36,416 nt of DNA from a virus, in IMG/VR virus record IMGVR_UViG_3300032333_000160, positions 1 to 36,416 of that record; one strand, 5' to 3'. Numbering within the stretch: the first letter of the stretch is position 1; each line of letters begins with the position of its first letter. The position numbers and the translations under genes were made by a program. Under the pieces are notes generated by a model, which was given only the letters and a program-made list of their open reading frames with translations, did not search any database and was not told the DNA's origin. Positions 12,676-22,265 of the stretch are shown piece by piece.

Positions 12676-13482
12676 ATGTCGGTAAGCGTGACCTTCAACG
12701 GCGTTGCGTACTCCATACCGGAAGACGGCGAAACGGGGTGGTCGGCACTTACCGACTACCTCGTTGCTTTGTCTAACGCAGCAGTCGCGACGTCTCTCAA
12801 AACATCGGTTCGCACAGTGACGGTAACGCCTTCCACTGCGCAGGCAACGGATTGCGTGTTGCTTTGTGGTGCAGGCGCGTCTGTCATCGACTTGCCTACT
12901 GGTATCAAAGGCCAGTTCTACGCAGTTTTTGACAAGCAAGGCACGGCACAGTCGGCAAACCTGACAATTGACCCTGCAGTGGGTGACACCATCCAAGGCG
13001 CGTCAACTTATACGATCAAGACAAACTACGGCGGCGTGTTGCTGCAGTACGCTGACAGCGGAAACGTCTGGGAAATCATTGCAGAGATCAAAGACATTTA
13101 CGCGCAGCCTTTCCGCGTCTCGACAGATGGCACTAACGCAAGCTTTGTTCGCGGTGCAGTGGTGCCGGAATCAGTGGCGTTTGTGAACGTGACAAATGGT
13201 CTGTCCTGTACTGCTGACTTTATCGGCAGCAAGGCAATTCACTTTGTTGTCGCTGTTGGTAATGACCAGATCTACTGCGTCACAGACTTTGCAGGCAACG
13301 TGATTACGGCATTGTCAGACCGTGCTAATCTGTTGTTGGAAGCTGACGCAGGGACGGGAATCTATATCACCAAATCCGCAGCGTCCGCAGGTATCACGTT
13401 CAAGAACCGCATGGGAGTCTCGAAAGTCATCGAGATCCGCGCGCTGACAAACCAACTTTCACCAGTAACAGCATGGGCATAA
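12676..13482 (+). CDS. Putative head fibre or decoration protein (268 aa)
   Basis: The N-terminus (MSVSVTFNGVAYSIPEDGET then GWSALTDYLVALS) has the FNG...IP..GE.GW pattern I know from phage head-fibre or virion-associated proteins. The rest is beta-rich. The C-terminal 55 or so residues (GTGIYITKSAASAGITFK to SPVTAWA) are clearly related to the C-terminus of the fibre at 27021-28577. A shared C-terminal module suggests surface exposure and trimerisation. It follows the coat region directly. Confidence 0.75.
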   Translation: MSVSVTFNGVAYSIPEDGETGWSALTDYLVALSNAAVATSLKTSVRTVTVTPSTAQATDCVLLCGAGASVIDLPTGIKGQFYAVFDKQGTAQSANLTIDPAVGDTIQGASTYTIKTNYGGVLLQYADSGNVWEIIAEIKDIYAQPFRVSTDGTNASFVRGAVVPESVAFVNVTNGLSCTADFIGSKAIHFVVAVGNDQIYCVTDFAGNVITALSDRANLLLEADAGTGIYITKSAASAGITFKNRMGVSKVIEIRALTNQLSPVTAWA

Positions 13483-13494
13483 GGGGAAACTAAG

Positions 13495-13842
13495 ATGCAA
13501 CATCAAGCAGAAATGCAAATCTACAAAGAGATCCTCGACAAGTTCCGTCAGCTTATGGCTATGGAAGCCTCTGAAGAGGAATCAGGCGTTGAGGGCACAC
13601 CTTTCAAGTCTGCTGCACCTGAAGCCATTGAAGAATTGGGCGAGGCTATGGGCGAAGACGAAGACAAAGCTGAAGACGCTGAAATGGAAGCGTTGGGCGA
13701 ATCTGAAGCCAAGTCGGGCCTCAAGGATGAAATGAAAGCTTTCTTCGGCGGCGGTAAGCCTTTGATGCCTGAAAAGAAGGGCCTGAAGGTTGGCGTGACC
13801 GAAATCGCAGTAATGCCTGGTAAGAAGAAACCCAAATACTAA
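13495..13842 (+). CDS. Very acidic protein of the head region (115 aa)
   Basis: The middle is strongly acidic and alanine-rich (EAIEELGEAMGEDEDKAEDA), with a helical N-terminus (MQIYKEILDKFRQLMAM). The basic Gly/Lys end contains GGGKPLMPEKKG and PGKKKPKY. Such composition is seen in small scaffold-like or head proteins. No motif allows a firm call. It lies between the head-fibre gene and the adaptor gene. Confidence 0.75.
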   Translation: MQHQAEMQIYKEILDKFRQLMAMEASEEESGVEGTPFKSAAPEAIEELGEAMGEDEDKAEDAEMEALGESEAKSGLKDEMKAFFGGGKPLMPEKKGLKVGVTEIAVMPGKKKPKY

Positions 13843-13854
13843 TAGGTGGAAGCA

Positions 13855-14790
13855 ATGGACACCACGTCATTCCTTGCGGCGGTGGACAGGGCCATCACCG
13901 TACCAAATTACCAACCTCGGTTCTCGCAGACCGACATCCTGGCACTGGCCAACGAGGAACAAGCCTCGATGATCGTGCCAATGATCGTTGCGCTGCGGGA
14001 AGAGTTTTTCGTTTTCCGTGAAGAAATCGCAGTGAACGCTGGCGATACAGGCTTTCGTATCCCAGAACGTGCGATTGGACGCACATTGCGTGAAATTCAG
14101 TACAACAGCACTGGCGGCGGCCTTGTGTATGACCTGCCGCGCATCAGCATTGAAGACAGCTACAGGTTTACAAACCTCGGCCAAGGCACGCCTAACGGCT
14201 TTATGGTTGAAGGTGACAGCATCCGCCTGCTTCCAACGCCTTCAAGCAATGGAACGGTTATCCTGTACACTCTGCGTAAGCCTTCAGACCTTGTACTGAA
14301 CAGCCGCACTGCGGGCATCACAGCATTCGGGACTAACACCATCACAGTCAGCAAGGTGCCGGCTAACCTGACGATTGGCAGCAAGATCGACGTGACGGAC
14401 ATCAGGCCTGCACATCCTCTGCATTACAAAGATCTGACAATCACCAACATCACGGGCCTTGTTCTTACTGTCAGTGGCTTCTCAGGAACTGCACTTGACG
14501 GTCTAGAAGCTGGCGACGTTGTAAGCACAGCCCTGGAAACAAGCCTGATTCAGATGCCAGACGAGGCGGCAACCGTACTTGTCCATGCAACTGCAGTGCG
14601 CGTACTCGAAGCGTTGTCCATTCCTGACCAGATGAAAATTGCGGAGGAAAAGCTGCAACAGAAGATCAGATATTGCCGTGAAATCCTGTCGCCTCGCGTT
14701 GAAGGTTCGACGCCAAAGGTCATCCAACGTGACGGATTGCTGCGCGGACGTGTTACGGTACGCCGATTCCCATCAGTGAGTGTGCCATGA
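13855..14790 (+). CDS. Head-tail adaptor, P22 gp4-like (311 aa)
   Basis: The N-terminal part (DRAITVPNYQPRFSQTDILA, then LANEEQASMIVPMIVALREE) matches the gp4-type tail accessory or adaptor family that closes the portal and starts tail assembly. A helical end follows (MKIAEEKLQQKIRYCREILS). A beta insert (about residues 165-235) resembles the HG...D repeats of the next gene. ATG 13855 follows GGTGGA; GTG 13846 is less likely. The stop overlaps the next start (ATGA 14787-14790). Confidence 0.8.
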   Translation: MDTTSFLAAVDRAITVPNYQPRFSQTDILALANEEQASMIVPMIVALREEFFVFREEIAVNAGDTGFRIPERAIGRTLREIQYNSTGGGLVYDLPRISIEDSYRFTNLGQGTPNGFMVEGDSIRLLPTPSSNGTVILYTLRKPSDLVLNSRTAGITAFGTNTITVSKVPANLTIGSKIDVTDIRPAHPLHYKDLTITNITGLVLTVSGFSGTALDGLEAGDVVSTALETSLIQMPDEAATVLVHATAVRVLEALSIPDQMKIAEEKLQQKIRYCREILSPRVEGSTPKVIQRDGLLRGRVTVRRFPSVSVP

Positions 14791-17700
14791 AACAAAACAC
14801 AATTGAGAAATTTACGGGCCTTGCCATTCAGCCCAACAGCTTGACCGTTCCGCCTGGACGATTGGAACGTGCAGAGAATGCCATCATTAACCAAGACTAC
14901 ATTATTACGAAGTGCCGGGGTGAGAACCTTCTGGCACAGTTCCCTAACACTCAAAGCCTTAACCGCATCTGGGAATACGGCACAAGCCTGTTTGCCATTT
15001 CACAGAACACACTTTACCGCGTGGTCACTGCGCCAGTGTTTGCTACGATTCAGTGCTATTTGAACAGCACAAACGTCAGCGTCCGCCGCACGTCGCATGG
15101 CCTGCGCAACAACGATTACATTTCACAGTTCAGCATTCCTACAACAGACGCCGTTGCGGAAGCCTTTGAACACTTGACTGCAGACCTCTATGGCGTCCGC
15201 CAGGTGCAGACAACCTTTGCAGCCAGCGTCAGCACGTCAGGTGCGACAACAACTATCGACTTTGCAGAACATGGGATGATTACAGGCAACAACATCACCA
15301 TTTCGACAAACGCCCGGGGCATCACACCCGGCAACTATGCCATCACCAAGGTGAACGAAAACAGATTCACCATCGCAACGGCGTCTAGTTCGACAGGCGC
15401 AGTGACTTACGAAGCCAAAGACGCTTTTAGAATATCGTCAACAAACCCTGCAAACGCATCAGTTCTAGCCTCAGCGACAAACGCCGCCAGCTACCTGTAC
15501 TACAATGTAGTAACTAGCCCTGCGATCAGCGTCACAGCTAACGGAATTGGCGTCTCGAGGCAGTTTGCAGCCCAAGGAAACAGCTACTTCACGACAGATA
15601 ACGGCATCTATAAGCTTGAACGCGAAGACTTGCCTGCACTTGAGGCCGGTATGCCGCCAGGATTGGACGTCCAGGTCGCAGCAGTGGGTGCAGCAGGCCC
15701 AATCAAGGCAAACTCACAGACTGCGTACCGCATTGTGTTTGGACGCAAAGACGCCCAAGGCAACCTTGTAATCGGCGCACCCTCGCAACAGGCTATTCTG
15801 TACAACAGCACCCGCATAGCGGCGTCTATGAGTGTGACCATTGTAGGCACGTTAGCCACCATGACAGTGTTGGACAGCGGGCATCCATTTACGCAAATCG
15901 GTGAATTTGTAACAATAGTGCAATATACGCCCGTCACGACAACAACGCCGCCCATTACAATCGCACCTAATAGCCAGTTTGATATTAAAACAGTGAGTGT
16001 AGGCGCATCTTTTACCTTTCAGTATCCTGTGCCTGCAGGGATTCCACCTTCGCCGCCTTCATATCTTGCGACTATTGAATACTCTTATAATCCGACGGGC
16101 AGAATCACCGCCAGCGTTCCGAATGAAGTTGCATCGACGGAATACTTGTACCAAGTTTACCGCACATCAGGGTCTGTGAGTGCCACAAGCGAACCGTTCG
16201 ACGACTTTCGCCTTGTTGCAGAACAAAACCTTTCATCGACAGACGTTTCAAACGGCTTTTTGACCTACACGGACGACTTGCCCGACCTTTTGCTTGCCGG
16301 TCAGCCATTCCTGTACACGAACAGCAACCAAGAAGGCATTCTGCAGGCAAACGCAAGGCCACCACGCGCTGAAGATGTTGCCGTGTTTAAAGGTTATGCC
16401 TTCTATGCCAACACTGTGCAGTATCATTTGAGAAGCCTGACGACAGTTGACCCGACTTTGATTGCAAACGGCGACACTCTCAGCGTTACAGACGGCACGA
16501 CGACTGAAACCTACAGATTCTACACAGACGCGACTAACGCACCTGTAGGAAATGAAACAGTCACCAACTCGATTGCAGTTGCCGGCACTACCGCGACAGT
16601 AAACCGCACAGCACATGGCTTTCAAAACAATGATTACATTAGGATTCTATCGTCTGTCGGCGGGATTCCTGTTGGCGAGTACCAAATCACGGTCACAACG
16701 GCCAACCAGTTCACATTTACAGTGGCATCCGGTGCCACGGGTGATTGCACGTTCGAAGGAACACGCACATCAACAGGCCAGCGCATCGTCAAGGTTGTAA
16801 AAACCACAACGCCAGCAACGTTTACTGTATCACAGGCTATTTATTACACAGCCAGCTACCTGATTAAGGCTTTCAACCGCAACTCGACGTCTATTGTGTA
16901 TGCGCAGTACACATCTGAAGTGACTCAGCCGCCCGGTGCGATCACTTTGCTTGCCAAAAACCTTGATCAAGATGCTTTTAGCCTGACAACCAACGCGCCT
17001 TCAGCACTCGGACGGGCGTTTGAACCTGTCATACCTGCGTCTGGCACGTCTGTGCAGTCTGAAGCGGACATCGGGCCTAACAGGCTTTACATTTCAAAGA
17101 TAAACGAACCCGAAGCTGTGCCTTTGTTCAATATCCGTGACGTTGGCAGCCGGGCATCGCCGATTCTGCGCGTTGCAGCACTGCGTGACTCGCTGATTAT
17201 TCTCAAAGGCGACGGTATCTATCGCTTGAACGGTGACAGCACGTCTAACTTCGTTGTGACAGCGTTGGACAACACGGTTTTCGTCAAGGCAACGGATTCT
17301 GTGTCTGTTCTCAACAACTCAGTCTATTGTTTGTCCAACCAGGGCGTGGTTCAGATCACAGACAGCGCGGTGCGCATCGTTTCGCGTATCATTGAACCGC
17401 TTTTGACTGCCATCCTTGGCCAAGACTTGGAAAACAACACCTCAGCCGTGGGTTATGAATCAGAACGCCTTTACTTGCTGTCAGTTAAGCGGCCTAACAC
17501 GCTGTCAGCAGTGGCAGACATTACTTACTGCTACAACTACCTGACAGAAGCTTGGACAAGCTGGACAGGCGCAAACAAAGTCTTTTTCAACGGATTCCTG
17601 CGGCCATCAGATGACAAGTTGTATTTCATCCCTACGCTTGCGCAGAACAAGATTGTCAAAGAACGCAAAGACCAAAACCTTATTGATTACACAGGCCAGG

Positions 17701-18866
17701 AATACTGCGCCCCAGTGATTAAGGCTTTGATTGGCAGCGTGCTTGTGACGGCAAGTTCAGATGTTGTGCAGGTGACGACACTTGTTGCGCATGGATTGTC
17801 GCAAGGTCAATTGGTGACGGTCAGCAGGCCGTCAAGTACTCTAACCGCAGCATTCAGCGGTGGGGCGGTGGACCTGATTGGCCTGCGAACCGTTTCAATC
17901 ATATCAGACACGCAGTTTACCTTCACAGCAAGCACCAACTCTTTGGCAGGTGCAGTTGGCGAAATTTACACTGCGCCCTACATCAGCGAAGCAAGTTTGA
18001 CTGCAACAGTGGCAAACGGCGTCCAGACGGTTACCATTGTCACATCAGAACCTCATGGCCTAATCACAGGCGACGCGGTGACAATCGAGGACATCAGTGC
18101 AGGAATTGCAGCTTGCTTTACTAATCCAAGCGACATACTCGGCTATCGTTCGGCAACATACATCGACGCGACGACGTTTTCGGTGTTGGCGACTAACTCG
18201 GCTATTGCTTCGGCGGTTGATACGTTGGTGCTTACGGACAAGAAACAGTCTAATCTCACGGTGACAATCGACACTGTAGGCTTGTTCCAACCAAGTGCTG
18301 GGGATGCGATCATTTGTGAAAACAGATTGTACAAGATTGAATCGGTTATTAAATTCTCGACAATTTCGTATATCGCAAAACTACAGACGCCATACAAAGC
18401 ACAGTCGAACTCGCTGTCATTTGTGAATCAAGCCTACAGGACTCTCGTGAAGTTTAGCCCGCTTGTTATTGGTCAAGTTGGCTTGTTAAAACAGTTCTCC
18501 GAATTTCAATGCACCTTCCGCAGCTTCCAAAGCTGTTCGAACATTTCTTTGGACTTCAGCAGTGATAGTGTAACCTCAAGCACAAAACAGCAGTGGAACT
18601 ATAAAGTGGGGACCAACGGTGTTGCACCGACGTTTGGCGGTTGGGGCGAACTCGAATGGGGTAATTTTCCTTGGGGTGGAGAAGCCTCTATTCAACGCAT
18701 TTATACAACACAGCCTGCGGTTATTCTGCGAACTTATGTGCCGCGTGAAGTATTTATCGGCACCTTTATTCAGCCTATCCTTGACCACAAGGTTGCAGGT
18801 GAACCATTAGAACTACAAGCAATAAGCCTATTCTCGAAACCAGTCACGCAAAGGGTTAGCAGATGA
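14787..18866 (+). CDS. Large gp10-like tail hub protein with internal repeats (1359 aa)
   Basis: The start (MKQNTIEKFTGLAIQPNS, then GRLERAENAII) and middle (RASPILRVAALRDSLIILKG, then LNNSVYCLSNQGVVQIT) match P22 gp10-type proteins, beta-propeller-like tail components attached to the adaptor. It is about three times longer than gp10. The extra length is partly repeats with an HG(L/F)..(G/N)(D/N).(I/V) turn followed by (T/Q)FTF, near 15240-15420, 16580-16790, 17754-17970 and 18010-18225. A weaker one lies near 15085. The stop overlaps the portal start. Confidence 0.8.
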   Translation: MKQNTIEKFTGLAIQPNSLTVPPGRLERAENAIINQDYIITKCRGENLLAQFPNTQSLNRIWEYGTSLFAISQNTLYRVVTAPVFATIQCYLNSTNVSVRRTSHGLRNNDYISQFSIPTTDAVAEAFEHLTADLYGVRQVQTTFAASVSTSGATTTIDFAEHGMITGNNITISTNARGITPGNYAITKVNENRFTIATASSSTGAVTYEAKDAFRISSTNPANASVLASATNAASYLYYNVVTSPAISVTANGIGVSRQFAAQGNSYFTTDNGIYKLEREDLPALEAGMPPGLDVQVAAVGAAGPIKANSQTAYRIVFGRKDAQGNLVIGAPSQQAILYNSTRIAASMSVTIVGTLATMTVLDSGHPFTQIGEFVTIVQYTPVTTTTPPITIAPNSQFDIKTVSVGASFTFQYPVPAGIPPSPPSYLATIEYSYNPTGRITASVPNEVASTEYLYQVYRTSGSVSATSEPFDDFRLVAEQNLSSTDVSNGFLTYTDDLPDLLLAGQPFLYTNSNQEGILQANARPPRAEDVAVFKGYAFYANTVQYHLRSLTTVDPTLIANGDTLSVTDGTTTETYRFYTDATNAPVGNETVTNSIAVAGTTATVNRTAHGFQNNDYIRILSSVGGIPVGEYQITVTTANQFTFTVASGATGDCTFEGTRTSTGQRIVKVVKTTTPATFTVSQAIYYTASYLIKAFNRNSTSIVYAQYTSEVTQPPGAITLLAKNLDQDAFSLTTNAPSALGRAFEPVIPASGTSVQSEADIGPNRLYISKINEPEAVPLFNIRDVGSRASPILRVAALRDSLIILKGDGIYRLNGDSTSNFVVTALDNTVFVKATDSVSVLNNSVYCLSNQGVVQITDSAVRIVSRIIEPLLTAILGQDLENNTSAVGYESERLYLLSVKRPNTLSAVADITYCYNYLTEAWTSWTGANKVFFNGFLRPSDDKLYFIPTLAQNKIVKERKDQNLIDYTGQEYCAPVIKALIGSVLVTASSDVVQVTTLVAHGLSQGQLVTVSRPSSTLTAAFSGGAVDLIGLRTVSIISDTQFTFTASTNSLAGAVGEIYTAPYISEASLTATVANGVQTVTIVTSEPHGLITGDAVTIEDISAGIAACFTNPSDILGYRSATYIDATTFSVLATNSAIASAVDTLVLTDKKQSNLTVTIDTVGLFQPSAGDAIICENRLYKIESVIKFSTISYIAKLQTPYKAQSNSLSFVNQAYRTLVKFSPLVIGQVGLLKQFSEFQCTFRSFQSCSNISLDFSSDSVTSSTKQQWNYKVGTNGVAPTFGGWGELEWGNFPWGGEASIQRIYTTQPAVILRTYVPREVFIGTFIQPILDHKVAGEPLELQAISLFSKPVTQRVSR

Positions 18867-20836
18867 TCAACATCAAATCCGATCGATATTGGGCAACAGA
18901 CGACACCGATACCGTGATTGGGCACCTAGACGATCACGTTCAGATGTGGGGTTCAAACACAGCCGCATCGTCTGTTTTCACGTCCATCCTTGCAGCCTAC
19001 TGGCGCAATATGTCGGCATACTACTCGCCAGTCATAAACCCAGATTCCTGGCTGACAAGCTTGGGGTTCTCAGGTGAACAAGGCGAACTTGTGCGCATGG
19101 TTGTCCCACAGGCCCGCACTCTTATTCGTCAGTTTGTCTCTGTTATCACCAAGCAACGTTACAATTGGGAAGCTTTGACAGACATCGACGACGCAAACCC
19201 TCTGCAGACTGCAAAGATCGGCAAGGCACTGGCTAATGACCTTTGGCAAAAGCAGGGCATGGACAAACTGTCAGAATCAGCCGCAGAACGTGTTGCGGTT
19301 CTCGGCCATGTGTTCGGTTCAGTGACTTGGAACCAAGCAGGCGGACAGCCTATTGGAGTTCGTCCCGAAGGTGATGGCCTGCAGTACCAAGGCGCACTTG
19401 AAATGGACATCCACGATCCGCATGACATCGTGTTTGACTGGTCTATCGAAAACGAGAAAAACATTGATTGGGTCGTTATTAAGCGCGTTCGCAACCGCTG
19501 GACGTATGCAGCGCGTTATCCTGAACTTGCAGACCAAGTGCGTAGCATTCCGTCCGTTAAGGAAGTGCGTCAGACGTTGCCTAACCTCAACTTTTTGTCG
19601 CGCTACGAATCGTCAGACATGATCTATGTTTACGAGTTCTATCACAAGCCAACGCCCGCACTGCCACAGGGCCGCATGACCATCTATGCCAGCGGGACTT
19701 GTGTCTTTGAAGACGGTGAAAACCCTTACGGACAGATTCCTGGCAGGTTCCTGAAGTTCGAAAACATCTTGGGGACAGGCCTTGGCTATCCAATGCTTTC
19801 CAACTTGTTGCCCGCGCAGGAACTGCTTGACCACAGCTTTTCGGCAATCGCCACAAATCAACAGGCGACTGCAGTTCAAAGCGTTCTGGTGCCCAAGGGC
19901 GCAGACATTAGCGTAAACGACATCAAAGGCCTTTCGTTCATTAGCTACACCCCTGCAAACGCGGAAGGCGGCGGCAAGCCAGAACCTTTGCAGCTTACAA
20001 GCACACCACCTGAGGTGTTTAACTTCCTCAACATCTGCAGCCAGTACATGTCAAACGTGTCGATGATCACGGAAACCCTGCGCGGACAACCGCCGGCAAA
20101 CGTGACGTCTGGTGCAATGGCGGCAACCCTGGCAGCCAACGCGATGGAGTTTCTCAACAGCGCGTCCAAGTCGATCACGATATGGGCAGAGGAACTGGTG
20201 AACGTCGCTATTCAGAATTACAAACTGTTTGCTTCAGAGGAACAGATTCTCGACATCACCGGCGAGGGTTCTGTTTCCTACGTCAAACAGTTCAAGTCTG
20301 AAGACCTCAAAAGCCTGCGTCAGATTAAGATCCGCACTCAATCGCCTTTGATGAACACAGTCGCAGGCCGTCTGCAGTTCGGTGACAGCCTTTTGCAAGC
20401 TGGCCTTGTAAAGAAGCCTCAGCAATATCTCAACCTGATTGAAGGCGCGCCAGTTGACACCCTGTTTGATGACGACCTGTCGGAAAACATGGCAGTTCAG
20501 GGTGAAATCGACGCTATCCTTGAAGGCAGACCAGTTGCCCCAATGATGACCGATAATCATCCGATGTTCATCAATGCCTACAAAAAGCTGTTGTATAATC
20601 CTTACGTTCGAACGCAGTCAGAAATTACACAGGCTGTGATAGCATTGATGCAAGAACGTATTACTATGGAACAGCAACTTGACCCCATGCTGAAAGCCAT
20701 TCTGCGTGGCGAACCCATGCAACAGGCGGGCGCACAAGGCCAACCCGCAGCACTCCCAGGACAAACAGCAACAGAACTAACAGACTTAGCAGCAAAACCT
20801 TCGGCACCGGCTGAAGAAGCTGCGCCAATGCTTTGA
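18863..20836 (+). CDS. Portal protein (657 aa)
   Basis: This dodecameric DNA-entry ring protein is recognised from FSGEQGELVRMVVPQART, LIRQFVSVITKQRYNW, the helical clip-like region and LLPAQELLDHSFSAIATNQQ. GQPPANVTSGAMAATLA and the C-terminal barrel helices follow. Its length is in the normal range for podovirus portals. ATG overlaps the preceding stop. The gene is unusual in being downstream of adaptor and tail genes instead of next to the terminase. Confidence 0.9.
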   Translation: MINIKSDRYWATDDTDTVIGHLDDHVQMWGSNTAASSVFTSILAAYWRNMSAYYSPVINPDSWLTSLGFSGEQGELVRMVVPQARTLIRQFVSVITKQRYNWEALTDIDDANPLQTAKIGKALANDLWQKQGMDKLSESAAERVAVLGHVFGSVTWNQAGGQPIGVRPEGDGLQYQGALEMDIHDPHDIVFDWSIENEKNIDWVVIKRVRNRWTYAARYPELADQVRSIPSVKEVRQTLPNLNFLSRYESSDMIYVYEFYHKPTPALPQGRMTIYASGTCVFEDGENPYGQIPGRFLKFENILGTGLGYPMLSNLLPAQELLDHSFSAIATNQQATAVQSVLVPKGADISVNDIKGLSFISYTPANAEGGGKPEPLQLTSTPPEVFNFLNICSQYMSNVSMITETLRGQPPANVTSGAMAATLAANAMEFLNSASKSITIWAEELVNVAIQNYKLFASEEQILDITGEGSVSYVKQFKSEDLKSLRQIKIRTQSPLMNTVAGRLQFGDSLLQAGLVKKPQQYLNLIEGAPVDTLFDDDLSENMAVQGEIDAILEGRPVAPMMTDNHPMFINAYKKLLYNPYVRTQSEITQAVIALMQERITMEQQLDPMLKAILRGEPMQQAGAQGQPAALPGQTATELTDLAAKPSAPAEEAAPML

Positions 20837-20844
20837 GGTGAAAC

Positions 20845-22263
20845 ATGGCAGTCGCACTAAAACCAAGATCTGAGGAACAATACGGACGCCTTATGGGCAT
20901 GATCGCACCAGAAGCGACACCTTCAAAGCGCGTTGGAACTGAAGCACCGACCGGCGCACCTTCCGTTGGTCCAAGCGCAAATAAAGCACCAGAAGACTTC
21001 ACGAAGGCAGGCGCGGCACCAGGCGCAGCGTTCCAACGTCAGCTTCAAGGTGCAAACATCGGCGGCATCACAAAGCTTGCTGAACAGCCTTTGTTGCGTG
21101 AAGCAGGACAAGAGGCAACGCGCGTCGCACAGGAAGGCCTCGGATACAAAACAGCAGAGGCGGAAAAACTGAAAAGCGAACCTCAGTTTTCAGACTTTGG
21201 CCAAGCTGTTGAAGGCGTTGCAAAGGGCGACGAAAAAACCACAGGCACAGCACAAAACATTCTGACACGTTCGACAATTCCAACTACCACGGCAAGCATT
21301 GCTGACGTGAAGGAATTTACCCCGTTGCAAGCACTGCGCGGCGGTTCTGTTGAATCACTATTGCGCAAGGAAGCTACAGGCCCATACACCACAGGCATGG
21401 CAGGCCTCGACGCTTTGCTGTTTCAAAAGAAAGGTGGCGCGGCAGACTTGGCAACCAAGGGTGTGGCGTTGCGTGCTACTGAACAGGCGGCTGCAGATGC
21501 ACTCGAGAAGAAACTGACAGAAGAGGCGCAGGCAAACGCTGCCAAGTTGGTTGAATCGCAAAGAACCGGACTTGTAGGCGCACTGACTGGCAAGATTGAT
21601 CCAATGTTGGCCGGTTATCAGGCAGGAATCGATCCTTTGAAACAGGGTCGCATGGCAGCTTCAGCGCAGCAGAATCAGGCGATGATCGATTATTACAATA
21701 CTTTGTCAGCACCTTTAAAAGAACAATTCCTTCAATCATACATGGCATCTGTGCTTCCACAGGTACCAGCCGGAGAGGAAGTCGAATATGTGCCGCTATC
21801 GGGAGACTACAACAACCTGCCGACAGCACCGGGAAGTCAGATTCCTTTTAGTCCAGAACGAACTATTACCGAACCAGATATTGCTGCAATTCAAGCAGCA
21901 GTTCAGGGCGTAGACATTCAAAGTATTATTCAGGGAATGCTACAGGGCGGACAACCTATTGATCCAACGCTTGCAGACGTTGCGGCATTGAACCCAGAAC
22001 AGGCGCAACAATATCAAAGATTGGTGGGCTTGCTTGGCATGGCACCTGGACAAGATATTTCGCAGTATAGCCTTGGCAAAACAACGGAAGCTTTGGAACC
22101 GTCAACAAAATTGAGTGAAGATCAAGTTCGCGCAACAATCAATCAAGCTTTGCAGGCTGCGGCAACCGGCGTTCCATTGAAAACAACAACGATTCCAGCA
22201 GGACCAACTACAACATCGTCTTTTGATCCGTATGAAGCTGCAAGACGCAGGGCGGGGGCATAA
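20845..22263 (+). CDS. Putative internal virion protein 1 (472 aa)
   Basis: This is an Ala/Gln/Gly/Thr-rich, mostly helical protein with no membrane signal (MAVALKPRSEEQYGRLMGMI, later ALEKKLTEEAQANAAKLVES). It begins a run of four genes between portal and fibres, where podoviruses encode proteins ejected into the host with the DNA. The ribosome site GAGGTGA overlaps the portal stop. No domain is recognised, so the ejection role rests on position and composition. Confidence 0.65.
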   Translation: MAVALKPRSEEQYGRLMGMIAPEATPSKRVGTEAPTGAPSVGPSANKAPEDFTKAGAAPGAAFQRQLQGANIGGITKLAEQPLLREAGQEATRVAQEGLGYKTAEAEKLKSEPQFSDFGQAVEGVAKGDEKTTGTAQNILTRSTIPTTTASIADVKEFTPLQALRGGSVESLLRKEATGPYTTGMAGLDALLFQKKGGAADLATKGVALRATEQAAADALEKKLTEEAQANAAKLVESQRTGLVGALTGKIDPMLAGYQAGIDPLKQGRMAASAQQNQAMIDYYNTLSAPLKEQFLQSYMASVLPQVPAGEEVEYVPLSGDYNNLPTAPGSQIPFSPERTITEPDIAAIQAAVQGVDIQSIIQGMLQGGQPIDPTLADVAALNPEQAQQYQRLVGLLGMAPGQDISQYSLGKTTEALEPSTKLSEDQVRATINQALQAAATGVPLKTTTIPAGPTTTSSFDPYEAARRRAGA

Positions 22264-22265
22264 CC

